From Corynebacterium senegalense (GTDB lineage Bacteria; Actinomycetota; Actinomycetes; Mycobacteriales; Mycobacteriaceae): a stretch of DNA of 64,000 nucleotides. The position numbers and the translations under genes are program-made. Under the pieces are notes generated by a model, which was given only the letters and a program-made list of their open reading frames with translations, had not been told where the DNA came from and searched no databases. Every line of letters begins with the position of its first letter. The first letter of the stretch is position 1. The DNA lies in assembly GCF_900411315.1 (NCBI RefSeq), contig NZ_LS990887.1, positions 1,419,711 to 1,483,710 on the forward strand, read 5' to 3'. Shown here one piece after another: positions 56,320 to 64,000 of the stretch.

Positions 56320-56356
56320 AAGCTGCACAGTCCGGAAGGGCTCGTGCAGCTTTTTC
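56320..56356 (+). terminator. rho-independent terminator
   Basis: AAGCTGCAC (56320-56328) pairs with GTGCAGCTT (56344-56352), and TTTTTC follows. It lies 50 bases after the membrane-protein stop and isolates the leuS group from the next locus. Confidence 0.88.
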
Positions 56357-56916
56357 GTATCCAGGGGCGCCACAAGCAGCGCGCAGAATGAACGGCAGGG
56401 TCTCAGTCCGGCACCACCCCGGGGACCGCAGCCATGCGGTGGACCGTGGGCTCGCTGGGGTGACAAGAAGCGTCTCGATTCTCCCGGGCTTGGGCACGCG
56501 TGACTCAGAAGCGATGCTGAGGGCACGCTCCCGGAGCAGGCGGCAGGAGCGCAGAGGTGACCGATTTCATAGGAACGCGCCAGTGAAGAGAACGTCTCAT
56601 TCACTTAATGAGAGTGGCGTAAGCTGAGGGAAATCTGGCCGCCCTATAAACATATGCTCATCAGGCACAAAGATGAGTTTGGGTGAAACCTGTGCGAAAG
56701 GTGGGAGTGCCTTACGATCGGGGGGCAAACGGACGTCGGCCGGAACCATTGTTGAGGAATGCGAAGAAAAAGCCAAAAAGGTTTCTTTGAAATCTAATCG
56801 TTATACGATCTTTATGCTTTGCCACGGGACCCCCGTCGCCTAGGCCAAGCACTGCTTGGGCGGACCGGGAGAAGCGCAGGAAAGCGGTCCCCATCTCCTA
56901 GAAGAAACAAGTAGCA
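56357..56916 (+). promoter_or_regulatory. long upstream region of the Pls-type synthetase gene
   Basis: These 560 bases contain no convincing gene. CTCATT (56596-56601) and AATGAG (56607-56612) form a perfect dyad with a 5-base centre, a candidate regulator site. The A/T-rich stretch around TTGAAATCTAATCGTTATAC (about 56786-56805) and TTTATGCT may hold the promoter, though -35/-10 spacing is not clear. The length suggests regulated expression or a long leader. AGAAACAAGTAGCA precedes the start, with a weak ribosome site. Confidence 0.45.
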
Positions 56917-59900
56917 ATGGATTCCATTATTTCTCCGAAGAGACACGATGACGAAACTTATGCGATTTTCGGAGTCGACGACGTGCCGCCGCCCCGCACG
57001 CTTGTTGACATTTTCTCAGCAACGGTTGAGGAATTCCCGGATGCTCTGGCGCTCGAAGGATCAAACGGGACACTCACTTACCGAGAACTAGCGGAACGCA
57101 TTCATGCCGAAGTGGGGCGCCTCGCGCAGCTTGGCATCGGGAAAGGCGACCGGATCGGGATTCGGGTTCCGTCGGGCACCACCGACCTCTATGTTGCGAT
57201 CCTCTCCACCATCTGTGCCGGAGCAGCCTATGTTCCCGTCGACTGGGATGACCCGGACAGCCGCGCCGAGACCGTGTGGGAGGAAGCGGACGTCGCCGCC
57301 GTCTACGGCGAAGACCTCTCCATAGGCACGCGGGGTGCACACAGGGATCCTGTGGCCGAGGCGGAACCGGAGCTCACGGACGATGCCTGGATCATTTTCA
57401 CCTCGGGGTCGACAGGAAAACCCAAGGGAGTCGCGATCACCCACAGGTCCGCGGCGGCGCTTGTCGACGCCGAGTCGCGCATGTACCTTGTGGACCAGCC
57501 GCTTGGCCCCGGCGACCGTGTCATGGCGGGTCTTTCCGTTGCCTTCGACGCGTCCTGCGAAGAGATGTGGCTGGCCTGGCGCTACGGTGCGGCCCTCATC
57601 GCTGCGCCCCGCGAGATCGTTCGTTCCGCCGACGAGCTCGGCAAATGGATCACTGAGCAACGGATCACGGCCGTGTCAACGGTGCCGACGCTGGCCTCCT
57701 TCTGGCCGACGGAATCGCTGAGCGCCGTCCGGCTGCTCATCTTCGGCGGAGAGGCCCTGCCGAAGGGCCTGATCAACCGGTTGGCGGCGCCCGGCCGCGA
57801 GTTGTGGAACACGTACGGGCCGACCGAAACCACCGTCATCTGCTCCGGGCAGCTGATGCAGCCGTTGGGCGACGAGGATCCTGTCCGGATCGGACGGGCG
57901 ACGCCGGGCTGGCAACTCGCCGTCGTCGACCCCGAGTCCGGGGAACCGGTCTGCTGGGGAGAAACCGGCGAGCTGATCGTCACGGGCGTCGGTCTCGGCC
58001 GCTACCTCGACGCGGCGAAGGACGCGGAAGCTTATGCGTCTCTGCCAGCCCTGGGCTGGGAGCGAGCGTACCGGACGGGTGACCTGGTCGTCGCCGAGCG
58101 AGAGGGCCTGATCTTTTCCGGCAGAACCGATGACCAGATCAAGTTCGGCGGGCGACGCATGGAGCTCGGCGAGATTGACCGCGCCCTGGCCAGCACTCCC
58201 GGCGTGTCCGCCGCCGCCGCTGCCAAGCAGAAAACGGTGGCCGGTTCCGACGTCATTGTCGGCTACATCGTCGCAGAAGGTCCGCTCGAGCTTGCCGACG
58301 TCCGCAGTCACCTTTCCACAGTCCTTCCCGGTGGCATCGCACCGACGCTGTGCGTCGTCGATGAACTGCCGATGAAGACATCGGGCAAGGTCGACCGCAA
58401 AGCCCTCCCGTGGCCACTGCCGGATTCAGGCGAGTCCCTCGCCGCCCTCCCCGAGGACCTGCACTGGCTCGCCGGAAAATGGGCCGACCAGCTTGGACCG
58501 ATCCCGTTCGAGCCGGAGTCCAACTTCTTCGAGCTGGGAGGATCCTCGGTGGCGATCGCCAAGCTTGCGGTAGAGCTGCGAGCCTCCCACCCGGCGTTGG
58601 ACATCGGCGCGCTGTACGATAACCCGACGCTCGCCGCGATGGCCGAGTATGTGGACACACTCACCGAGGAACGGGCGCACCGCCCGACTCCCGCGAAAAT
58701 CCCCTGGTGGTCCGGTATCTTCCAGTTCCTCACCGTGTGCGGCATCTATGTCGTGAACGCAGCGCGCTACATTGTCGGCTCACTTCTGGTTGTGTGGGCG
58801 CTCGGGTTCTTCTTCGACGCGGGCTGGGTCCCGGCTGTGCCGTTCTGGCCACTGCTGGCCGGCTGGTTCCTTCTCTTTTCCGTGCCGGGCAAGATCTTCC
58901 AGGCGACACTCGTGGTGCGTCTCCTGACTGCAGGTGTCCGCCCGGGCCAGTATCTGCGCGGAGGGTGGACGCACCTGCGGGTGTGGGCGGCCGAGCGGTA
59001 TGTGACGTATCTCCGGCTCGAATCCGTGCTCGGCACCCCGACGACGCCCTTGCTTTACAGATTGTTCGGCTGCCGGGTGGGACGCGATGCGGAGCTAGCG
59101 ACGATGCCGCCCGTCACTGGCCTGGCGACGATCGGTGAAAGGGCCGCGCTGGAGCAGGAAGTGGACATCAACGGCCACTGGATTGACGGCGACACGTTCC
59201 ACGTGGGCCACATCCTCGTCGGCGACCGGGTGCGTATCGGACTGAGGACCTTCGTTTCTCCGGGGGCGCGCATCGGTGATGACGCGGAAATCCTCCCCGG
59301 CTCGTGCGTGACGGGCAGCATCCCCAACGGACAGCGCTTCGGCGGTTCACCGCTCGTGCATCGCGGCGAGGCAGGCACGACCTGGCCCTGTGAAACACCG
59401 GAAGCGGCGACAGCAGCAGGAAGCGTGAACGCCCTCGGGTCCTTCCAGTTCAAGTCTCTCTTCCTGGTCGGGCGGGCCTGGGGCACCCTGTTACCCGTCT
59501 TGGCCCTCCTGCCGGGCATCGCAATTGTCCTGCCGCGCGTCATCGCCCGCTCGCGGTACCAGGAAGTCTTCCCCATTCTTGCTGCGTGGGTTCCGCTGTT
59601 CAGCGTCCTGACGGTGGTGACGTGGCTCACCCTGGTCATCCTCACGGTCCGCTTCTGCGCCACGCTCATCCGGCCGGGTTATTTCCCCACGCAATCATCG
59701 ACGGGGTGGGCAGTGTGGATGACTCACACGATGCTGCAAAAGACCCTCACCTCAACGTATTTCATGTACGCGGGAGGGATGACCCCTGCGTTCCTCAGGC
59801 TGTTGGGTGCCCGGGTGGGCAATGACACGGAAATCTCGACAGTAGAGACGATCCCCCACCTCACCTCGATCGGTGATCGATGCTTTCTGGCGGATCACTC

Positions 59901-60870
59901 TCTCTGCGCTGCCGCCCGTTTCCGCGGCGGGTGGGTCCACCTGGGTACAACGGTGATCGGCGACGGTTCCTTCGTCGGCAATTCCGGAATCGTGGGACCA
60001 GATCACGACCTGCCGGAAGACTCCCTCATCGCAGTTTTGTCCTCGACCCCGGAGCGCCCCGGAAAAGGGACGTCGTGGCTCGGGCGATCCACGCGGCAGA
60101 TCCCCCGCACCCATGTCGACGCCGACATCAGGCACACGTTCAATCCGCCGAGCTACCTCCAGCTTGCGCGCGCCTTCGTCGAAGCTCTCCGCCTTGTCCC
60201 CGTTATCATCGTCGCCTACCTCGACCTCTTCATCGTCTGGGCCGGCACGACCGTCTACATGCGCCACGGTCTCGGCTGGAGCGGGATGAAAGCCGTGTTC
60301 CTCTGGTCGTTCCCCATCGTTCTCGCGGCGGGCATCATCGCCAGCCTGATCCCGATCCTTCTGAAATGGCTCATCATTGGGCGTTTCAAGGCAGGAAACC
60401 ACACCCTGTTCTCCACCTTCGTGTGGCGCGGGGAACTCGTGGACAACTTCACGGAACTGCTCGCAGTGCCTTCGCTCATCCGTATGTCCCTCGGTTCGCC
60501 GATGTATAACCTGTGGGCCCGGATGATGGGAACATCGATCGGGCGGAGCGTCTGGTGTGAGACATGGTGGCTGCCTGAATTCGATCTGATCAAAATCGCA
60601 GACCGGGCCACGATCAACCGCGGCACCGTGATGCAGACGCACCTCTTCCATGACAGAGTCATGGCCCTCGAACCGGTCACTGCGGAAGCTGGAGCCACAC
60701 TCGGCCCGAACAGTTTCATGCTCCCCGGCTCCTCCCTCGGCGAAAGGACAACGGTGCACCCGGGCTCGCTCGTCCTGCGGCAGGACGCGATCCCCGCAGA
60801 CACCGTGTGGTCCGGAAACCCGGTTGCCTACGTGAACAACCCGCCCCGCCGAGTTCCAGTGAAAGGATAA
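56917..60870 (+). CDS. Pls/PosA-type single-module NRPS (homopoly amino acid synthetase-like)
   Basis: The 1317-residue protein has an adenylation domain (about 30-510): FTSGSTGKPKG at 161-171, FDASCEEMW, NTYGPTETTV from 298, YRTGD at 385 and PMKTSGKVDRKAL. A carrier domain follows, with FFELGGSSVA from 537 (phosphopantetheine Ser about 544). From about 600 the membrane region has several helix pairs alternating with three hexapeptide-repeat domains, e.g. IGERAALEQEVDINGHW, VGNDTEISTVETIPHLTSIG and IADRATINRGTVMQTHLFHD. There is no ordinary condensation or thioesterase domain. This is the architecture of epsilon-poly-L-lysine synthetase Pls and PosA. Which amino acid is activated is not known; the basic amino acid antiporter downstream hints at lysine, ornithine or diaminobutyrate. 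Confidence 0.85.
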   Translation: MDSIISPKRHDDETYAIFGVDDVPPPRTLVDIFSATVEEFPDALALEGSNGTLTYRELAERIHAEVGRLAQLGIGKGDRIGIRVPSGTTDLYVAILSTICAGAAYVPVDWDDPDSRAETVWEEADVAAVYGEDLSIGTRGAHRDPVAEAEPELTDDAWIIFTSGSTGKPKGVAITHRSAAALVDAESRMYLVDQPLGPGDRVMAGLSVAFDASCEEMWLAWRYGAALIAAPREIVRSADELGKWITEQRITAVSTVPTLASFWPTESLSAVRLLIFGGEALPKGLINRLAAPGRELWNTYGPTETTVICSGQLMQPLGDEDPVRIGRATPGWQLAVVDPESGEPVCWGETGELIVTGVGLGRYLDAAKDAEAYASLPALGWERAYRTGDLVVAEREGLIFSGRTDDQIKFGGRRMELGEIDRALASTPGVSAAAAAKQKTVAGSDVIVGYIVAEGPLELADVRSHLSTVLPGGIAPTLCVVDELPMKTSGKVDRKALPWPLPDSGESLAALPEDLHWLAGKWADQLGPIPFEPESNFFELGGSSVAIAKLAVELRASHPALDIGALYDNPTLAAMAEYVDTLTEERAHRPTPAKIPWWSGIFQFLTVCGIYVVNAARYIVGSLLVVWALGFFFDAGWVPAVPFWPLLAGWFLLFSVPGKIFQATLVVRLLTAGVRPGQYLRGGWTHLRVWAAERYVTYLRLESVLGTPTTPLLYRLFGCRVGRDAELATMPPVTGLATIGERAALEQEVDINGHWIDGDTFHVGHILVGDRVRIGLRTFVSPGARIGDDAEILPGSCVTGSIPNGQRFGGSPLVHRGEAGTTWPCETPEAATAAGSVNALGSFQFKSLFLVGRAWGTLLPVLALLPGIAIVLPRVIARSRYQEVFPILAAWVPLFSVLTVVTWLTLVILTVRFCATLIRPGYFPTQSSTGWAVWMTHTMLQKTLTSTYFMYAGGMTPAFLRLLGARVGNDTEISTVETIPHLTSIGDRCFLADHSLCAAARFRGGWVHLGTTVIGDGSFVGNSGIVGPDHDLPEDSLIAVLSSTPERPGKGTSWLGRSTRQIPRTHVDADIRHTFNPPSYLQLARAFVEALRLVPVIIVAYLDLFIVWAGTTVYMRHGLGWSGMKAVFLWSFPIVLAAGIIASLIPILLKWLIIGRFKAGNHTLFSTFVWRGELVDNFTELLAVPSLIRMSLGSPMYNLWARMMGTSIGRSVWCETWWLPEFDLIKIADRATINRGTVMQTHLFHDRVMALEPVTAEAGATLGPNSFMLPGSSLGERTTVHPGSLVLRQDAIPADTVWSGNPVAYVNNPPRRVPVKG

Positions 60871-60872
60871 AA

Positions 60873-62234
60873 ATGGAATCGCCCACATCTGGCCCGCACA
60901 TCGAGACAACCAGGCCCGCCCCGGGCCCGGCAGGCGTCCGCCCCATCTGGGACGGCGAGAAGGCCGCGCCGCCGCCGGTGTACACACCGCCGCCGGAACC
61001 GACCGCTTCGCAGTGGAGCAAGGACCTCGCATTCGGTCCGGCACGCAATCCGAAGCGGATCACTGGTTTGGACGCCGCGCGCGGCTGTGCGCTGCTCGGC
61101 ATGATTGCCGTCCACGTGCTGCCGCCGTACAACGAGTACACGGGACGCCCCACTTTCGTGTGGCAAATGGTCGCCGGGCACGCCGCAGCGCTTTTCGCGG
61201 TGCTCGCCGGCGTCACTGTCGCACTCGTCACGGGCTCCAACAACCCCTATTCCGGGCGTAAGATGCGGCGGGCGCGGGTGTCGCTCGCCGCGCGCGCGGT
61301 GCTGATCCTTCTCATCGGCCTGGCCATCGACGAACTGGCGTTTCCGGTTTATGACATTCTCCCCTATTACGGGTTGATGTTCCTCGCGGCCATCCCGCTG
61401 ACGGGTGCGCGCATCCGCACCCTGCTCGCGTGGGCAGCCGCCTTCATCGTGTTCGGCCCTGTGGCAGTGTTTTTCACCAACGCGAGGATCGACTACACGA
61501 CGACGTACAACCCGAATTTCACTTCGTTGTTCTCCATGCCGGCGGACACCCTGCTGACCTTGCTGGTCGGCGGGACTTACCCTCTGGTCACCTGGATGAG
61601 CTACCTGTGCGTCGGGATCGCAATTGGGCGCCTGAACCTGCGGTGGCTGCTGACACACGTTCGGCTCATCGTCTTCGGTGCGGGACTCGCATTCCTCGGC
61701 TCCTTCCTCTCAACGATTCTCATCGACTACCTCGGGGGGTTCGCGGAACTGTACTACTACACCGACGGGTTCGAGGCCGAGGACATTGTCGACGTCCTCG
61801 ATTACGGCCCGGACGGCCACCTGCCCACCGACACTCTGTGGTGGCTGGCCGTAAACGGCCCGCACACGGACACCACCGCGGACCTGCTCACGTCGATAGG
61901 TTTGGCGATGTTCGCCATCGGCGCCCTCCTGGTGGTGACGAGGATGCTCAATGACCTGCTCTACCCGTTGATCGCCGCAGGGTCGATGACGTTGACGCTG
62001 TACGTGGCGCACCTGATCGTCTACTCCGCCTTTGCGGACTCGGTAGATACCTACCCTGTCACCTGGTTTTTCGCGCAGGTGATCGTGGCTGTCATGTTTG
62101 CCAGCGCCTGGCAGCTGGCGCGGGGAAGGGGCCCGCTGGAGGCTCTCGTCTCGAGGTTCTGCAAGCGTGCCGGCTACGTGTTCGTTCCGGAACCGCCGGA
62201 GCCGGTCGTCGTAAAGCAGGAAGCGGACCAGTAA
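60873..62234 (+). CDS. membrane acyltransferase-like (DUF1624/HGSNAT type) in the Pls cluster
   Basis: The 453-residue protein has a Pro-rich N-terminal tail of about 65 residues, then NPKRITGLDAARGCALLGMI, AVHVLPPYNEY and AGHAAALFAVLAGVTVALVT. These are hallmarks of the DUF1624/heparan-alpha-glucosaminide N-acetyltransferase-like group with a DUF418-like end. About ten membrane helices follow. It may transfer an acyl group across the membrane, perhaps to the product of the preceding enzyme. It starts at ATG 60873, two bases after the synthetase stop, with AAAGGATAAAA as ribosome site. Confidence 0.72.
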   Translation: MESPTSGPHIETTRPAPGPAGVRPIWDGEKAAPPPVYTPPPEPTASQWSKDLAFGPARNPKRITGLDAARGCALLGMIAVHVLPPYNEYTGRPTFVWQMVAGHAAALFAVLAGVTVALVTGSNNPYSGRKMRRARVSLAARAVLILLIGLAIDELAFPVYDILPYYGLMFLAAIPLTGARIRTLLAWAAAFIVFGPVAVFFTNARIDYTTTYNPNFTSLFSMPADTLLTLLVGGTYPLVTWMSYLCVGIAIGRLNLRWLLTHVRLIVFGAGLAFLGSFLSTILIDYLGGFAELYYYTDGFEAEDIVDVLDYGPDGHLPTDTLWWLAVNGPHTDTTADLLTSIGLAMFAIGALLVVTRMLNDLLYPLIAAGSMTLTLYVAHLIVYSAFADSVDTYPVTWFFAQVIVAVMFASAWQLARGRGPLEALVSRFCKRAGYVFVPEPPEPVVVKQEADQ

Positions 62235-62278
62235 GCCGTGTTCGTGAAAAGGAAAAATACCAAAGGAGTGATGTACCC

Positions 62279-63121
62279 ATGAACACATGTCCGTCACGCC
62301 GATCCACGGCGCGATCGCTGGGAACCGTCGGCCTGGCTCTGGCGGTGGTGCTCAGCACGACAGCGTGCGGTGAGGTCGAAACCGAGGGGTTCCGGCCCAA
62401 GCCTTCGACGCTCGCCCTGACGAAAAAGACCGAACCGGACGAGGTTGAAGACTTCGATGCCCTCAGCGAAAGCGAAGAACCTTCCGATGCTCCCCAAATT
62501 GAGCAGAGTCCTCCCCCGCCGGTGGTTCCCCTGCCCACCTTTTTGTACCCCAACGGCTTTGAAGTGGCCCTCACTGCCCCGGGGACGGTCATCCCGTTCG
62601 GTGAACCCGCCACAGTAGCGACCTCAGACACTGAAGGCCGCCTGCTCGTCTGGTCGATCGTCGCGCATGACGGGGTTTTTGTGCCGCGCGAGAATGTGGA
62701 GCTTCTCGAACCAGAGCGCGCCGTCAACGTCAGCCACTTCTTCTGCTACGCCTACGACATCACGTTCCTGGGGGCAGTGTCGAAGCCCATTTACGACCCC
62801 ATGGTTCTGAAAGGGGTGCCCGACGTCGTGAACACTGCGGTCACTCCGCCCACAATGGTGCCCGCGAATTTCGATGGAGCGGTAGCGAAGTCCCTCGTCG
62901 GCGGGGCGGACAACGCCTGCGGCATTCCGGACATATCGAAGCTTCCGACCACCGAGAGCATGCTGGAAGTGGGTTACCCCTACGCACGGGGCGCTGTCGG
63001 AGTGGTGGATACAGGGGCGGCCCCGGAAGATACCGCGTCGAGCGTGAGCTACGAGTTTGACGAAGGAATCCCGGGTGTCACCGAAGCGCCGCTCAAACCT
63101 GCACCGATCCGATGGAACTGA
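62279..63121 (+). CDS. secreted lipoprotein of the Pls cluster
   Basis: The 280-residue protein has a signal peptide with lipobox (GLALAVVLSTTACG, Cys about 30), an acidic and Pro-rich linker to about residue 85 and an extracellular domain with VALTAPGTVIPFGEPATVAT, VWSIVAHDGVF and VNVSHFFCYAYDITFLGAVS, with one more Cys in NACGIPDIS. No family is recognised. CAAAGGAGT lies before the ATG. Its place between the acyltransferase and antiporter suggests a role in product handling, but this is inference. Confidence 0.75.
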   Translation: MNTCPSRRSTARSLGTVGLALAVVLSTTACGEVETEGFRPKPSTLALTKKTEPDEVEDFDALSESEEPSDAPQIEQSPPPPVVPLPTFLYPNGFEVALTAPGTVIPFGEPATVATSDTEGRLLVWSIVAHDGVFVPRENVELLEPERAVNVSHFFCYAYDITFLGAVSKPIYDPMVLKGVPDVVNTAVTPPTMVPANFDGAVAKSLVGGADNACGIPDISKLPTTESMLEVGYPYARGAVGVVDTGAAPEDTASSVSYEFDEGIPGVTEAPLKPAPIRWN

Positions 63122-63125
63122 TCTC

Positions 63126-64000
63126 ATGACGACCGTACATAAAAAGCACACGGTGACCATGTGGACGTTGGTGTCGCTGATTATCGGCTCGACGATCGGG
63201 TCGGGCATTTTCGCGTTGCCGCAGAACATCGCCTCGGTGGCCAGCCCGGGCGCGATGCTCGTCGGCTGGGTGATCGCGGGTGTGGGCATGCTCTCCATTG
63301 CGTTCGTCTTCCAGGTGCTGGCCCGGCGTGAGCCGCACCTGGATTCGGGTGTGTATTCCTACGTGCGCGCCGGTTTGGGTGACTTCATCGGTTTCACCTC
63401 GGGGTGGGGCTACTGGCTGGGCTCGGTGATGGCGCAGGTGGGTTATGCCACCCTGTTTTTCCGCACGTTGGGCTACTACGTTCCGGTGCTGCACAACCAG
63501 TGGGTGCTGGCGGTGGCGGTGTCGATGCTGACGTGGCTGATCTTCGCCGGGCTGTCGCGCGGGATCCGGCAGGCGGCGGTGATGAACCTGGTCACCACGA
63601 TCGCCAAGCTCGTCCCGATCATCAGCTTCATCGTGCTGGTGGCGTTCCTCGGCTTCTCCTGGGACAGGTTCACTCTGGACTTCTGGGGGGAGAACTCCGG
63701 TATCGCGTTGAGCCAGCAGCTGCAGGGCATCATGTTGTTTACGGTGTGGGTGTTCATCGGTATCGAGGGTGCCTCGGTGTACTCGAAGCAGTCGAAGACG
63801 CGCCGCGACGTCGGCCGCGCCACCGTGGTCGGTTTCCTGTCGGTGCTGTTTCTTCTGGTGGCGGTGTCCACCCTGTCCTACGGTGTGCTGACCCGGGAGG
63901 AGCTCGCGGGGCTGCCGGAGAACTCGATGGGCGCGGTGCTCGAGGCCGTGGTCGGCCCGTGGGGCGGGGCGTTTATCTCGCTGGGGTTGTGTTTGTCGGT
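63126..64000 (+). CDS. basic amino acid/polyamine antiporter (APA type), 3' end outside the window
   Basis: The frame is open to the window end and gives 291 residues: MTTVHKKHTVTMWTLVSLII, then GSTIGSGIFALPQNIASVAS, GVYSYVRAGLGDFIGFTSGW and FIGIEGASVYSKQSKTRRDV. These are typical of arginine:ornithine or lysine antiporters of the APA family (ArcD/LysI type). It starts four bases after the lipoprotein stop. It would supply or balance basic amino acids for the synthetase operon; the link rests on gene order. Confidence 0.82.
   Translation, partial: MTTVHKKHTVTMWTLVSLIIGSTIGSGIFALPQNIASVASPGAMLVGWVIAGVGMLSIAFVFQVLARREPHLDSGVYSYVRAGLGDFIGFTSGWGYWLGSVMAQVGYATLFFRTLGYYVPVLHNQWVLAVAVSMLTWLIFAGLSRGIRQAAVMNLVTTIAKLVPIISFIVLVAFLGFSWDRFTLDFWGENSGIALSQQLQGIMLFTVWVFIGIEGASVYSKQSKTRRDVGRATVVGFLSVLFLLVAVSTLSYGVLTREELAGLPENSMGAVLEAVVGPWGGAFISLGLCLS

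Noticed and set aside
56712..56894. 60-codon leftward frame upstream of the Pls-type gene
   Set aside because: No ribosome site, no homology and it lies in the presumed promoter region of the synthetase gene.

Overview
The window is high-GC actinobacterial DNA, most likely from a Corynebacterium. The best pointers are a DUF5129 protein, an arsenic operon whose ArsR cysteines match the spacing I recall for C. glutamicum ArsR1, an arsenate reductase with the corynebacterial CVGNGGKSQ loop, a PucR-type GabR beside gabT-gabD-permease, and a leuS neighbourhood of corynebacterial type. No rRNA or tRNA gene was found. Species was not determined.

Layout. 1-8.4 kb: the end of a DUF5129 gene, an MFS exporter, a divergent arsenic locus (arsC-acr3 / arsR-arsO), a NYN-domain putative RNase and two secreted lipoproteins with a parS-like 14-bp palindrome between them. 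8.7-27.4 kb: a defence island. It opens with two adjacent genes that carry different N-terminal nuclease domains (PD-(D/E)XK-like and GIY-YIG-like) on the same kind of DUF2075/SF1-like ATPase. A type I-E CRISPR array of about 87 repeats follows, then a complete cas operon (cas3-cse1-cse2-cas7-cas5-cas6e-cas1-cas2) read leftwards towards the array. cas1 carries an apparent 1-nt frameshift. The island ends in remnants of a Fic-like gene and of a membrane-protein gene.

27.7-33.1 kb: a lipocalin, a DcuC-type dicarboxylate transporter, a maltose-O-acetyltransferase-like enzyme, a solitary ectoine synthase (ectC without ectA/ectB), an Nramp-related transporter lacking the DPGN motif, and a YegP-like protein. 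33.4-45.2 kb: a catabolic block. gabR is divergent from gabT-gabD-permease; facing it is an operon of putrescine oxidase, universal stress protein, APC permease and aldehyde dehydrogenase, divergent from a TetR regulator. Together these would convert putrescine to 4-aminobutanal, GABA, succinate semialdehyde and succinate.

45.3-56.3 kb: an HNH/DUF222-like protein, a serine-type transporter, a DUF454 protein with a possible DtxR box, divergent glycerol dehydrogenase and dihydroxyacetone kinase (glycerol to DHAP), leuS, a VanZ-like protein and a membrane protein ending in a clear terminator. 56.9-64 kb: a 1317-residue Pls/PosA-type single-module NRPS, built as adenylation, carrier and a membrane region with three hexapeptide-repeat domains. 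It is followed closely by a membrane acyltransferase-like protein, a lipoprotein and a basic amino acid antiporter cut by the window end. This looks like a locus for making and exporting a homopoly(amino acid) or related peptide.

The two most promising candidates for undescribed biology are the twin nuclease-ATPase pair next to the CRISPR array and the Pls/PosA cluster.
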